The position numbers were made by a program, and so were the translations under genes. Source: Hyphomicrobiales bacterium (GTDB taxonomy: Bacteria > Pseudomonadota > Alphaproteobacteria > Rhizobiales > Rhizobiaceae). Taken from it: a stretch of DNA of 64,000 nt. The stretch lies in the NCBI GenBank assembly GCA_900469955.1, contig UBYX01000042.1:1-64000 (forward strand). Direction: 5' to 3'. The notes beneath the pieces were generated by a model, which was not told the DNA's origin, made no database searches, and was given only the letters and a program-made list of their open reading frames with translations. This document shows, in pieces, positions 34,200 to 43,675 of this stretch. Numbering within the stretch: position 1 is the first letter of the stretch; each line of letters starts with the position of its first letter.

Positions 34200-34522
34200 G
34201 ATGCGAAATCCTCCTCCTTGCCGACGCCTACGATTTTCATGACGAACCCGTATTTCCGTTGTGGCTTCCAGCGCGCGAGAGCCTCGGCCGTCATCCCTCC
34301 CAGCGCCATCTGCTGCATATGGAAGTCCATATATTCCGCGTACCAGGCCTCGCAGTCAGCCGCGACTTCGGCATAGGTCGCCATTCTTCCGCACTTTGGA
34401 TTGTCGCAGGACACGATGTCTTCGGGCGAAGGATTGCCGCCGTCGTACTCCAATCCGCCGCCACAGGCTGCGCAGATCGGCTCCCCGAGGTGCCTAGTTC
34501 CATCATCGACTTCTATTGGCAT
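34172..34522 (-). CDS. small protein with zinc-ribbon-like cysteines
   Basis: A 116-aa protein with ICAACGG near the start and SCDNPKCG about 25 residues later, four cysteines spaced like a zinc ribbon. A helical second half follows. The start at 34522 has AGGAG five bases upstream; the frame extends to 34624 without support. It overlaps the gene before it by 20 bp. A DNA-binding or phage-type accessory protein is possible. Confidence 0.6.
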   Translation of the reverse strand: MPIEVDDGTRHLGEPICAACGGGLEYDGGNPSPEDIVSCDNPKCGRMATYAEVAADCEAWYAEYMDFHMQQMALGGMTAEALARWKPQRKYGFVMKIVGVGKEEDFASCHPVRLNY

Positions 34523-34757
34523 GTCTGCTCCTCTCATCTTCGACCGGCTGAGGATCCAGATCCAGTTGCGGCAGGCCTTCAGCGGGCGAAGCCGGCTTTT
34601 TCTTGCTCGCTCGCGGTTTCGCAACCTGCTCGCGAGCAGCAGCGACCGGCGCGCTCAGTTCCAATACAGGAGGCCTCTCGACCTGCTTGATCGCCGCGAG
34701 CGGAGCACCGACCGGTTCTGCTTCCACGGGCTGAGAGGAGGGTGCAAACCGGATCAT
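34503..34757 (-). CDS. hypothetical low-complexity protein
   Basis: An 84-aa protein rich in Pro, Ala, Glu and Lys (PRASKKKPASPAEG in the middle), probably unstructured. It is kept because it leads directly into the next gene, with overlapping frames in the same direction. No family recognised. Confidence 0.45.
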   Translation of the reverse strand: MIRFAPSSQPVEAEPVGAPLAAIKQVERPPVLELSAPVAAAREQVAKPRASKKKPASPAEGLPQLDLDPQPVEDERSRHANRSR

Positions 34758-35015
34758 TTCAGAGCCCTATCAGTGGCGGACATCATTTCTCCATCGCGCA
34801 GAAGCACGTTCTTTAGCTGTTGATAATATGTAGATGGCCACTTTCATTGTGGCCCATATGTTCTCATTATGTTCTTGTTGGCCAAGGAGTCAATGAGGAT
34901 TCTCCTTCAGCCTTGTTGAGGCCGTCCAAGAGCGCGCATCGCGGTCGAGTTTGGTAGCGATCACTGACGGAGATGTGCGGGATTAGTTGCAAATCACCGT
35001 TGATTCCAAAAGCAC

Positions 35016-35611
35016 ATGCGCCTCTTCCTTCTACCACTATTCACGATCTTACTACAGCCCACAGCAGGCTTCGCTTTCGAAGACCCGAGGACCCACGGGA
35101 TGGAGGCCCGTGAGCTTGGCGAGGATCCATCGTGCCAAGTCGTCAATCGAGCATACGTGCGCACCGTAAATAGCAGTCGACTTGCTAGATTATTATCAGC
35201 TCAAGGACGATGGGAGCGAGGTGTGGAGATCGCAGGGGCGCTTTTGTCGGTCGCTCCTATCACAGTCGCTTTGAATCCCTCTTTTGGACGGAGCGACGGC
35301 GCCCGTTGCTGACCATGGTTACCATGGACGGGGCCGTTTTTCAGGATTGCGTTCGGCTTGATGACAATTTGGTTGATGGCGTTCCCTCATTCCACACTCG
35401 AGGGAAGTGGCAGCGAGACGGCCACCGCGCCTCATTCGACGTATGGATTGCCAAGGATGAGCTTATCAACGTGAAAACGCTTCGGAGTTTTTCGTCAGAT
35501 CCGCCCCGGCTTCTTCCTTATTCCAAGCCCATCGAACGGTTCCGGTTGGACCGGAGCGTGGCTGCTCCTGAATTGCCCAGCGAGCCTCTGGTGTACTATT
35601 CAAGTCCTTGA
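35016..35611 (+). pseudogene. possible secreted protein gene with a frameshift
   Basis: The first frame (ATG 35016) begins with a signal-peptide-like stretch (MRLFLLPLFTILLQPTAGFA). Near 35200 the protein-like character passes to another frame, which runs to 35611 with FESLFWTERRRPLLTMVTMDG and FDVWIAKDEL segments. The two parts may be one broken gene. Neither half belongs to a family I know, so the call is weak. Confidence 0.35.
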
Positions 35612-35754
35612 ATCAGCGTTCGCATGGGAATAGTCGGCAATAACACTTACCGTGGTTCGTTTACGCAGGCGGCGGAACACTCCATTGCCGGCCGTCGCCG
35701 AACCAGCATACTAATGCGTGTGTTAGTTGAATTCCTAATATCGGAATCGTAGAC

Positions 35755-36376
35755 ATGCCACCGATCATCCAAGCCGAGGACGCGACCAAATGGTTTGCAC
35801 AAAAGATGCCGCAGCCGGGTATCGCCGGCGCGCTCCGTAATTTTCTTGCGCCCGTCACAAAAGATGTGAAGGCGGTCGATGGCATTTCCTTTGCTATTCA
35901 GGCGGGAGAGGCAGTCGGTTATCTCGGCCCTAATGGTGCTGGCAAGTCTACCATGATCAAGATGCTGACCGGCGTGCTCGTGCCGACGGCGGGCTCGGTC
36001 AGCGTGCTCGGTCGCGCGCCCCATGTGGAACGCATCGACAATGCTCGAGATATCGGAGTGGTGTTTGGTCAGCGCAGTCATTTGTGGTGGGATCTGCCGC
36101 TGTTCGAGAGCTTTGAGTTGCACCGGCGCATCTACCGGGTCGAAAAAGCGCGGTTCGACAAAGTGCGGGCTGAGTTGGTCGATATGCTTCAGATCGCTGC
36201 ATTCCTCGAGCGGCCGGTACGAAATCATCACGGCGTTGAAGTCGGATGCGGAACTGGTCGATGTGCATCTGCACGAACCGGATATCGAAGAAGTTATCCG
36301 CACCCATTACCAGTCTCGCCAAACGGCTGCCACATCGGCTGCCCTGCGGTCGATGCCGTCCAAACGGGTGGGGTAG
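35755..36376 (+). pseudogene. ABC-2 exporter ATPase with internal deletion
   Basis: The N-terminal half is normal: TKWFAQKMPQPGIAGAL, Walker A GPNGAGKST (about residues 58-66), Q-loop GVVFGQRSHLWWD. After AAFLERPVR (about residue 155) the LSLGQ-type signature, Walker B and switch histidine are missing. The frame changes and only the C-terminal tail (ALKSDAELVDVHLHEPDIEEV) remains up to the TAG at 36376. About 120 residues were lost, so the ATPase cannot work. Both permease genes downstream are intact. Confidence 0.8.
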
Positions 36377-36380
36377 GATC

Positions 36381-37169
36381 ATGCTGCTTGCGCTTGCTAC
36401 CGCCAGCTTTCGTATCGAATCCAGCTTTCGCGCGCAGTTCTGGTTCAAGCTTCTAAGTGGTGTCTTGAACGTCATTGCTCGCGTGTCGATCTGGCAATCG
36501 GTATTTTTGCACGGCGCGGGTTCAACAGATATCAGCCTGCCGCAGATGATCACCTATGCCATCCTGGGCGCGACGACTTTTTCCACATGGGACGCCACCC
36601 AGATCCTGCGGGAGATCGGCGCGGATATTCGCAGCGGAAATGTCGTCAGCCACCTGATGCGGCCCTATAGCTACCCTGTATCGCTCTACGCCCGCCAGCT
36701 CGGAGCGCGCGCTCATGAGATGCTTATGATCGGCCTGCCTGTGCTTGTCGTCATGGGTTCTGTCTATGGTTTTCAGCTTCCGGCAAGTCCCGGCCATGCA
36801 GCGTTGTTTATCCTTTCGCTGCTACTGTCGATTTTCCTGCTATTTACCGTGTCCATAGCCGCGTCGATGATTGGCTTTTGGGTGATGGATATGCTGGCTC
36901 TGGAATGGTCTCTGCGCGGCACGCTCGCGCTGTTTTCCGGAGGGCTGGTACCTTTGTGGTTCTACCCCGATGCGGTGGCAAATACCGTCCTCTACCTCCC
37001 CTTCGCCTGGATCAGCTTTTATCCGCTGGCGATCTATCTTGGTGAACTCGATCTTTTGAGCAGCCTGCTGCATCTTCTCTATGGCCTAAGCTGGGCGGTG
37101 GTGTCGGCTGTGCTGGTGGCGCTGATGTGGCGTGCCGCCTGCCGTCGCATGATCGTGCAGGGAGGCTGA
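36381..37169 (+). CDS. ABC-2 type permease (DUF990/ABC2_membrane_6 family)
   Basis: A 262-aa inner-membrane protein with six hydrophobic segments and a family-typical SHLMRPYSYPVSLYARQLG loop. The ATG at 36381 follows the ATPase remnant's TAG by four bases; upstream extension of the frame lies inside the ATPase remnant. It would form a heterodimer with the next permease in a two-permease exporter, but its ATPase is broken here. Confidence 0.85.
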   Translation: MLLALATASFRIESSFRAQFWFKLLSGVLNVIARVSIWQSVFLHGAGSTDISLPQMITYAILGATTFSTWDATQILREIGADIRSGNVVSHLMRPYSYPVSLYARQLGARAHEMLMIGLPVLVVMGSVYGFQLPASPGHAALFILSLLLSIFLLFTVSIAASMIGFWVMDMLALEWSLRGTLALFSGGLVPLWFYPDAVANTVLYLPFAWISFYPLAIYLGELDLLSSLLHLLYGLSWAVVSAVLVALMWRAACRRMIVQGG

Positions 37170-37172
37170 TCC

Positions 37173-37973
37173 ATGCGTCAAAGCCTGTCCCTGTATCTTT
37201 ATCTGATACGTCTGCAATTACGGACACGTCTGCAGTACCGTGCCAGTCTCATCATCGGCTGGGTGGCTCAAGCCTTTGGTTATGCCAGCGTCTATGGCGC
37301 CATCTGGATCGTCGCCAGCCGGTTTGAAAAGCTCGGTGGCTGGGTCTGGCCGGAAATCGCCCTGATGCTCGGTTTCCACGTTCTGGGCTATGCACTCGGC
37401 GCGCTGTTTACGCTTGTGCAACTGAGACGCATGGAGGAACTGGTCAGACTCGGTACGTACGATACGCTTCTAGTCCGACCGGTCAGTCCCTGGGCCTATC
37501 TGGTGTTTTCCGGCTTCAATATCGAGTATGGAGGCCACATCGCGCTTGGCATAGGGATGATGGTCTGGGCACTGCCGCAACTTGGCATGGATTGGTCATT
37601 GCTGACGGTGCTGCAACTCGTTGCCAGCTTGATCAGCGCCGCACTTCTGACCGGTTCCATTCTAACGATGATCGCCGCCATGGCACTGGTGCTCACCCGC
37701 TCACGTTACCTGTTCGGCATTTACTTCGACTTCTGGGAACTGTCGCGCTATCCGATTACCATCTTTGCCATGCCGCTGCAGTTCGTGCTTCTGTCGGTCG
37801 TGCCGCTCGGTTACATGGCCTATGTGCCCATCGCCGCCCTTCTCGGAAAGCCAGTGCCGGTGATCGGCGAGGCGGCGCCGTTCACCGCTATCCTTGCCGG
37901 CCCCTTCATGGTCGGGGTGGCCATACTGGTCTGGCAGAGCTGCCAGCGGCGCTATCAGGGTGCCGGCGGCTGA
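37173..37973 (+). CDS. ABC-2 type permease (second subunit)
   Basis: A 266-aa six-helix permease paralogous to its neighbour (cytosolic loop EELVRLGTYDTLLVRPVSPW). The start is four bases after the previous stop, in a GGAGGCTGATCC context. Exporters of this DUF990 class are often annotated for viologen or small hydrophobic cargo, but the substrate is not visible. It may be orphaned by the ATPase deletion unless another ATPase in the cell serves it. Confidence 0.85.
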   Translation: MRQSLSLYLYLIRLQLRTRLQYRASLIIGWVAQAFGYASVYGAIWIVASRFEKLGGWVWPEIALMLGFHVLGYALGALFTLVQLRRMEELVRLGTYDTLLVRPVSPWAYLVFSGFNIEYGGHIALGIGMMVWALPQLGMDWSLLTVLQLVASLISAALLTGSILTMIAAMALVLTRSRYLFGIYFDFWELSRYPITIFAMPLQFVLLSVVPLGYMAYVPIAALLGKPVPVIGEAAPFTAILAGPFMVGVAILVWQSCQRRYQGAGG

Positions 37974-37987
37974 ACGCGTCAGCCGCC
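37965..37987 (+). terminator. hairpin at the end of the ABC-2 operon
   Basis: GGCGGCTGA (37965-37973) pairs perfectly with TCAGCCGCC (37979-37987) around ACGCG. The stop codon is part of the stem. Only TTC follows, so termination strength is uncertain. Confidence 0.6.
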
Positions 37988-38116
37988 TTCAAGCCTGAAG
38001 CGGGCATGAGGTTGATATCGCAGTACGGCTGCTTCGCGCCTTCAAATCGGACGTTCGGGGCTTCAGGTGCAAGTCCTGAAAAGCGGACATTGGACCTCTA
38101 TGCTTCAACGCAGAGC

Positions 38117-39019
38117 CTATTGGCCTTCCAATAGGGTATTCAGAAATGCGCGGACTGCAGGATTGGATCGCCGGCTTTCCGGCCAGACTGCCGTGATGTT
38201 GTGACGCTCGACCGAGTAATCAGACAAGACGGGAACCAACTGACCGCGCTTGACCCAAGGCGTGGCCATGAAGCTGGTCGCCATGCCGATGCCGGCTCCG
38301 GCTGAGACGGTCGCGAGGACGGCTTCGCTCGCATCGACCACGATCGGAGACGACGGAACGACCTCAATTTCCCGCTCGCCAACGCGAAAAGGCCAGCGGA
38401 ACAGTTGCCCGCTGTTTTGATAGCGCAGATTGACCGTCTGATGATCGTGAAGGTCATCGGGATGGAATGGGACGCCTGCTTGGGCCAGATAATCCGGCGC
38501 GGCATAGCAGCAAAGGCGATGCGCCGACAGTTTCCGTGAGAGGAGGCCCGAGTCGGGAAGGTCTCCGATCCGCACTGCGAGGTCGATCCCTTCTTCAATC
38601 AGGTCGATCCGGTGATCGCTCAGCCTAAGGTCGATGGACACCTTTGGATGCAGCGCGCGAAAGCGCGGTAGTATCGGTGCGATCACGTGCAGTCCGATCG
38701 GCAGCGATGTGGCGATCCGCAATGTGCCCGCAGGCTTGGATCTGGCGGCCATGGCGGCCTGTTCGATTTCCTCGGCGTCGCGCAGCAGCTTTAGCGCCCG
38801 CTCATGCAGGTCACGGCCCTCGTTGGTGAGCGTGAGCGAGCGTGTCGTGCGGGTGAAGAGAGAAACGCCAAGCTGTCGTTCCAGGCGCTGTACGCTCTTG
38901 CTGACCGCAGAAGGTGAGATCGAAAGTGAGCGCGCGGCTGCAGAATAACTTCCCAGAGAACCGGCGCGGGCAAAGGCGATAAGGCCGGTCAGTCGTTCAA
39001 GTCCTGTCTGTTCCTTCAT
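38117..39019 (-). CDS. LysR-family transcriptional regulator
   Basis: A 300-aa LysR protein: the DNA-binding part has AARSLSISPSAVSKSVQRLE (residues about 25-45) and a substrate domain follows (RIATSLPIGLHVIAP). The start at 39019 aligns with LysR N-termini; the frame continues to 39067. It is divergent from the NADP-dependent oxidoreductase gene with about 90 bp between, so it likely controls that gene and the monooxygenase after it. Confidence 0.9.
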   Translation of the reverse strand: MKEQTGLERLTGLIAFARAGSLGSYSAAARSLSISPSAVSKSVQRLERQLGVSLFTRTTRSLTLTNEGRDLHERALKLLRDAEEIEQAAMAARSKPAGTLRIATSLPIGLHVIAPILPRFRALHPKVSIDLRLSDHRIDLIEEGIDLAVRIGDLPDSGLLSRKLSAHRLCCYAAPDYLAQAGVPFHPDDLHDHQTVNLRYQNSGQLFRWPFRVGEREIEVVPSSPIVVDASEAVLATVSAGAGIGMATSFMATPWVKRGQLVPVLSDYSVERHNITAVWPESRRSNPAVRAFLNTLLEGQ

Positions 39020-39110
39020 GGCATTATTAAAGCAACTTAGAGCATCATTATCAATCTCAAGGCACAAGCTTACATTCCGTCAACGACGACAAAATCAAAG
39101 GAAGGTTTCG

Positions 39111-40127
39111 ATGGCCGAGATGATGAAAGCAGTCCGACTGAGGGAATTTGGAGCCCCCGATGTCCTGCGCTACGAGGAGACGCTGAAACCGGTTGCCGGG
39201 GCGGGTGAAGTAATTGTCCGCGTACATGCGGCAAGTCTCAATCCGCCGGATCTCTATCTAAGGGACGGCTACCGAGCGCTTCCTCCCGAATGGCGTCCCA
39301 GCCCGGACTTTCCGCTCATCCTGGGGACGGACATTTCCGGTGTGGTCGACGCAGTTGGCGAAGGCGTATCGGATTTCCACGTCGGTGACGAAGTCTACGC
39401 GATGGTGCGGTTCCCGCATGATTTGATGACCGGCAGCGGCGCATATGCCGACTATGTCAATGTCCCGGCCTCGGACCTGGCGCTGAAGCCGGCCGGCATC
39501 GATCATGCCCATGCGGCCGGCGCGCCGATGTCACTTCTGACGGCCTGGCAGTTCCTCGTCGAGCTTGGCCACGATGCCCCAAATCCCTTCCAGGACTTGG
39601 CTCATGCGCCGATGGAGCTCGCAGGCAAGACGGTGCTGGTCAATGGTGCCGGAGGAGGGGTAGGCCACCTGGCGGTGCAGGTCGCGAAATGGAAGGGCGC
39701 CCACGTCATTGCGGTTGCCTCCGGCAAGCACATGACTTTGCTGCGCGATCTCGGCGCCGATGTCGTGATCGACTACACGAGGCAGGACGCCGAGACAGCC
39801 GCGCAGGATGTGGATCTGGTGATCGACGCTGTTGGAGGCCCCGACATGGAGCGCTTTCTCAAGGTCCTCAGGAAGGGAGGTGCCCTCTATATAGTGAACC
39901 CTCTCGGCTTTACCGGACAGGACGAAGCGAAAAGGCTCGGCATCACAGTGTCCTCGACACAGGTTCGCTCCAATGGTGCTCAATTGGCAGAAGCTGGCCG
40001 TCTTCTTAACGAGGGAACAGTCCGTATCGTGATCGACAGCCAATTTCCGCTTGCCGAGGCTGCGGCTGCGCATGAGCGAGCCTCAAGGGGAAGCATCCAG
40101 GGCAAGATCGTTCTTTTGGCCGACTAA
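39111..40127 (+). CDS. NADP-dependent zinc-free alcohol dehydrogenase / quinone reductase family (MDR)
   Basis: A 338-aa medium-chain dehydrogenase/reductase. It has an N-terminal GroES-like domain (FGAPDVLRYEET, then AASLNPPDLYLRDG) and a Rossmann domain with the nucleotide motif VNGAGGGVGHLAVQ (about residues 182-195). The zinc-ligand set of true alcohol dehydrogenases is lacking, as in quinone reductases. The start has AAGGAAGG. It probably reduces a quinone or enone. Confidence 0.88.
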   Translation: MAEMMKAVRLREFGAPDVLRYEETLKPVAGAGEVIVRVHAASLNPPDLYLRDGYRALPPEWRPSPDFPLILGTDISGVVDAVGEGVSDFHVGDEVYAMVRFPHDLMTGSGAYADYVNVPASDLALKPAGIDHAHAAGAPMSLLTAWQFLVELGHDAPNPFQDLAHAPMELAGKTVLVNGAGGGVGHLAVQVAKWKGAHVIAVASGKHMTLLRDLGADVVIDYTRQDAETAAQDVDLVIDAVGGPDMERFLKVLRKGGALYIVNPLGFTGQDEAKRLGITVSSTQVRSNGAQLAEAGRLLNEGTVRIVIDSQFPLAEAAAAHERASRGSIQGKIVLLAD

Positions 40128-40185
40128 CTCATGTCTCCCCTGGACCATGACAGTTCAGGGGATCTATTTCCAGAGGAAGCCTGAA

Positions 40186-40488
40186 ATGCTGATTGTAACC
40201 GGATACATGCAGGTCGATGCCGCGGATCTCGCGGATTTCGTCGCTGATCTGAATGCACTGGCGATTGCCACGCGTCAGCGAGTGGGCAACATCTCCTATG
40301 ATGCGGCGGTGGATGATCCTCACGCCGGCCGATTGATGATTGCAGAACGTTGGGCTGACCAGGCCGCACTCATGGCTCATCTTGCGGCTGAAGATACGAC
40401 GGAATTCATCGCGCGTTGGAGCGGACGATCACAAGGTGACATTCGCAAGTACGACGCCTCGAATGAACGAGACCTTGCTGACGACTAA
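40186..40488 (+). CDS. putative quinol monooxygenase (ABM family)
   Basis: A 100-aa ABM-domain protein (LIVTGYMQVDAADLADFV, then ISYDAAVDDP and MIAERWADQAALMAHLA). YgiN-like members oxidise quinols, which pairs well with the quinone-reductase-like gene just upstream. The start has AGAGGAAG. A 7-bp hairpin (TCCCCTG...CAGGGGA) lies in the 58-bp gap between the two genes and may tune read-through. Confidence 0.85.
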   Translation: MLIVTGYMQVDAADLADFVADLNALAIATRQRVGNISYDAAVDDPHAGRLMIAERWADQAALMAHLAAEDTTEFIARWSGRSQGDIRKYDASNERDLADD

Positions 40489-40841
40489 CCCGTGGCAAGG
40501 CGTGATGCCACGGACGCACCGCTGCTGGCGGCCTGGGAAATGGTAGACAGCAAAGCGCCTTCACTCCGGACGTTCAGTCGCGCAAATTTCAGACGCAGGA
40601 GCTGCCATTTGGCTTGTTGTAGAAAGAGCAAGACCGAAGCCGCCAATGGCTGCCGTGCTGGTGAGAGGCTCAGCTCCTGATCGCTTCCCTCTGCAACTGA
40701 AGCTCTTCATCGCTCGAGCCATCGTCGTTTCGGTAACGGAAGCGGTCGTAGTGCTTGCCCGGAAGCGGACATAACTTGGCGAGCTGACGTCGAAACGGCG
40801 CCAGAAAGCGGCCGTGTAGACTTGTCGACCTTTTGAGCCCC
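40489..40841. other. intergenic region with no supported gene
   Basis: About 350 bp between the monooxygenase gene and the convergent LysR gene. Frames on either strand lack ribosome sites and family resemblance. Confidence 0.5.
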
Positions 40842-41735
40842 TTATTCCTTTGTGCGGTCTCGAAGCGCTTCCTTGAACAGCTCAAAGGCGGTCGTGCCTC
40901 GCCGGTCGGGGTAATAGAGATGGTATCCTGGAAATGGCTCACACCACGGCTCCAGAAGGCGGATGAGACGACCGTCGACAATTGGCGTCGCGACCAGATC
41001 CTCCAGAATGTAGAGGATACCGAAACCCTCAAGGGCGGCGTCGACAAGCAGGTCGCCATCGTTAAACACCGGCCCCCGACCCGGCACAACCGTCACCGCA
41101 CGACCATCGCGCTCGAACAGCCAGGGAGACAGCTCGCCATGCGCGTCGCCGTAGGCTATGCAACGATGCGCTGTGAGATCGGAAGGCTCGATCGGCGCCG
41201 GATGGTCGCTCAGGTAGCCGGGAGCAGCCACCACCGCGACGCGAAGGGGAGGCCCGATCGGCAGCGCGATCATGTCCTTCTCCAATCGCTCGCCGAGCCG
41301 GATACCTGCATCGTAGCGGCCCGCAACGATGTCTGTCATCCCGCTCTCCACGCATACCTCAACTTCGATGCCGGGGTGGTGGCGCATGAAAGACGGGAGC
41401 ATCGGCCACAGCAGCGTGTCGGCGGCATGTTTGCCCGTCGTTATCCGAATGGTACCGATCGCCGCTCCGCGTGTCTGGGACAGTGCCCTGATCTCGTCAT
41501 CCAACCCGGCCAGTACCGGCGACAGGGTTTCGAGCAGGCGCTCACCGGCAGCAGTCGGGGCGACGCTGCGTGTCGTGCGGGAGAGCAGGCGAAAACCGAG
41601 TTGGCCCTCCAGCCGCTTCATGGTTTGGCTCAACGCTGACTGCGTGACACCCAGTCGCTTGGCGGCGCGCGTGAAGCTGCGGTCCGAGGCGATGGCCGCG
41701 AAGACGGCAAGGTCGCTCAACTGATCTGGCCGCAC
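40842..41735 (-). CDS. LysR-family transcriptional regulator
   Basis: A 297-aa LysR protein of the CrgA/AaeR-like group: LSDLAVFAAIASDRSFTRAA, LGVTQSALSQTMKRLE, then TTRSVAPTAAGE. It is divergent from the SDR gene 101 bp away and probably controls it. The gene is intact. Confidence 0.9.
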   Translation of the reverse strand: MRPDQLSDLAVFAAIASDRSFTRAAKRLGVTQSALSQTMKRLEGQLGFRLLSRTTRSVAPTAAGERLLETLSPVLAGLDDEIRALSQTRGAAIGTIRITTGKHAADTLLWPMLPSFMRHHPGIEVEVCVESGMTDIVAGRYDAGIRLGERLEKDMIALPIGPPLRVAVVAAPGYLSDHPAPIEPSDLTAHRCIAYGDAHGELSPWLFERDGRAVTVVPGRGPVFNDGDLLVDAALEGFGILYILEDLVATPIVDGRLIRLLEPWCEPFPGYHLYYPDRRGTTAFELFKEALRDRTKE

Positions 41736-41747
41736 TGATAATCCCTG

Positions 41748-41771
41748 CTAATGGGCCTCATTACTTATTAG
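41748..41771. promoter_or_regulatory. inverted repeat, possible LysR operator
   Basis: CTAAT (41748-41752) and ATTAG (41767-41771) form a perfect inverted repeat with a 14-bp spacer just upstream of the LysR start, in the gap to the divergent SDR gene. Position and symmetry suggest a regulator site. Confidence 0.4.
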
Positions 41772-41836
41772 CCTGTTATCTCGATCTATTACCAAGCCTA
41801 CATAGCCGGTGACAGTCAAGAACGCGAGGAACGGCT

Positions 41837-42652
41837 ATGGCTAAAGTTTGGTTGGTAACGGGCGCAAGCCGGGGACTGGGACGCGAGATCACACGCGCGG
41901 CACTCGATGCGGGAGAAACTGTTGTGGCAACGGCGCGGTTCGCTGACGCCGTACGCGAGGGCGTTAAGAGTTACCACGATCGCCTTCACGCCTTGGCGCT
42001 CGATGTCACCGCCGCCGAAGCCGCGAAGGCGGTCGCCGCCGAGACCATTAGACGATTTGGTTCTATAGACGTGCTGGTCAACAATGCCGGCTATGCCGAA
42101 CTGGGCTTCTTCGAGACCTTCACCGATGCCGCTGTGCGGCGTCAGTTCGAGGTGAACCTGTTTGGCACGATGAACGTGGCGCGCGCGGTCGTCCCCTACA
42201 TGCGTAAACGTCGCTCAGGTCTCCTCGTAACGATCTCTTCTGTCAGCGGGCTGGTTTCCAACGGCGGGGGGTCAGTGTACTCTGCGTCGAAATTTGCGGT
42301 CGAGGGTTGGATGGAAGGCTTTGCGCAGGAGCTTGCACCGTTCGGCGTCCGCTCGCTCCTGGTCGAACCGGGGATGCTGCGAACCGACTTCATGGACAGC
42401 AAGTCGGCGAGCTTCGGCACCATGGACATTCCTGACTATGCCGAAGCAATCGCGCACTATCGCGCCTTCGTGGACGGTGCCAACGGCAACCAGCCGAACG
42501 ATCCGAAGCTGCTTGCCGCGCGGATCGTGGCGCTAGCTTCCCAAGATGAAGCGCCAGCGCGGCTCATCTACGGCGACGATGCCATACAGTGGGCCGGCGC
42601 GAAGGTGGACAAGTTGCGAGCGGAGATCACCGAATCCGCTTCTTGCGGCTGA
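41837..42652 (+). CDS. SDR-family oxidoreductase
   Basis: A 271-aa short-chain dehydrogenase: the NADP motif TGASRGLG (about 8-15), NNAGYAE, a catalytic Ser in ISSVSG, and YSASKFAVEG with Tyr/Lys. The GASRG basic residue suggests NADP(H) preference. The LysR-SDR divergent arrangement is typical of small redox modules. Substrate unknown. Confidence 0.9.
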   Translation: MAKVWLVTGASRGLGREITRAALDAGETVVATARFADAVREGVKSYHDRLHALALDVTAAEAAKAVAAETIRRFGSIDVLVNNAGYAELGFFETFTDAAVRRQFEVNLFGTMNVARAVVPYMRKRRSGLLVTISSVSGLVSNGGGSVYSASKFAVEGWMEGFAQELAPFGVRSLLVEPGMLRTDFMDSKSASFGTMDIPDYAEAIAHYRAFVDGANGNQPNDPKLLAARIVALASQDEAPARLIYGDDAIQWAGAKVDKLRAEITESASCG

Positions 42653-42756
42653 CGGGTCAAATGACGCGCTGGCCAGTAGGGTTACCCGGCAACGATCGCT
42701 AAAATTGTCGCTCAGGAACGATAGGTGTCTTGGGCTGGAAAGCGCCGTTAGTACTG

Positions 42757-43119
42757 CTAAACCCGCAGGCGTTTAATTCCCTCTGTCAAAGCCCAGAAGA
42801 AGAGAAGACCGAGGAAGGCGATCCCGGCGGTGAGGTACAGGCCATCTCCGCCGAACTCCGGCAGTGAATTTCCGACGCGATAAGCCGCTATGACGGTTGG
42901 CAACGCGATAAATGCCCATGAACACTCTATGGCCCGGATGTGCTTAGTGGACTTTCCGAGCTCAAAAACCCAAGCGACATACTTCATTCGATAATTTGCC
43001 AGCAGGAAGACGGAGATCATGCCACCCACCGGTACAGCGATGGAGCCAGCGGGAAGTACTGCGGTCGCCAAAAAGAAGACCTGATAGATGATAATCAGCG
43101 ACAGGAAGACTCTCTTCAT
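42757..43119 (-). CDS. small four-helix membrane protein
   Basis: A 120-aa protein with four hydrophobic segments (FLSLIIIYQVFFLATAVLP, IAVPVGGMISVFLLA, WAFIALPTVIAAY, GIAFLGLLFFWALTE). The start at 43119 puts the first helix at the N-terminus; the frame extends to 43206. No family recognised; inner membrane. Confidence 0.6.
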   Translation of the reverse strand: MKRVFLSLIIIYQVFFLATAVLPAGSIAVPVGGMISVFLLANYRMKYVAWVFELGKSTKHIRAIECSWAFIALPTVIAAYRVGNSLPEFGGDGLYLTAGIAFLGLLFFWALTEGIKRLRV

Positions 43120-43253
43120 CCGCAACCTATAGCAATCGATATCGCTTCGAGTCCACGACGGCTTTGCCTGCACGAAGTGGGCGGCAGAGAGATTACTGGC
43201 GGACACGATGCGGGGGCCTGAGTATGGTACTTACAGCCGAGGGAAATTCTGAG

Positions 43254-43448
43254 ATGGTTCAATACACTGGCGAGGAAGCGCTTCGCCATGCCCGAAAACT
43301 CACGAAGACTAGCCACGATACCGCTCATTGGGTCACAGAATATATCGACCCCCACTCTGGGGAGCGTTGGGTGCTCGACTACCTGCAATCAGAGCTCAAC
43401 GGAGGTGGCCCGCCACGGCTCCGTAAATTACCTCCAAGGTTAGGTTAG
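43254..43448 (+). CDS. hypothetical small protein
   Basis: A 64-aa soluble protein (YTGEEALRHARKLTKTSHD, then EYIDPHSGERWVLDYLQSE, then GGGPPRL) with an AGGGAAA site seven bases before ATG 43254; an ATG at 43224 is the alternative. The segment DPxSGExWxLDY looks conserved and is reminiscent of rhizobial small proteins, but I know no function. Confidence 0.5.
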   Translation: MVQYTGEEALRHARKLTKTSHDTAHWVTEYIDPHSGERWVLDYLQSELNGGGPPRLRKLPPRLG

Positions 43449-43675
43449 GGCGATTGGGGATGGATGTGGAGCTAAATCAATGGTCTAGTTGACCGGGCCT
43501 ATATCTGATGGAGTCATTAAGGCGCCAAAACAGACTGCTTGGGGGTCGCGCGGGAAAACGAGCGAGCCCCTTTTTTGAGATTTCTGCGTTTGGTACGGTA
43601 GTGCATCTTTCAATCGCACAGACATATGGATATCGCATATCCCACCGTCGTATTTCACGACCATTGGGGTGTTGC

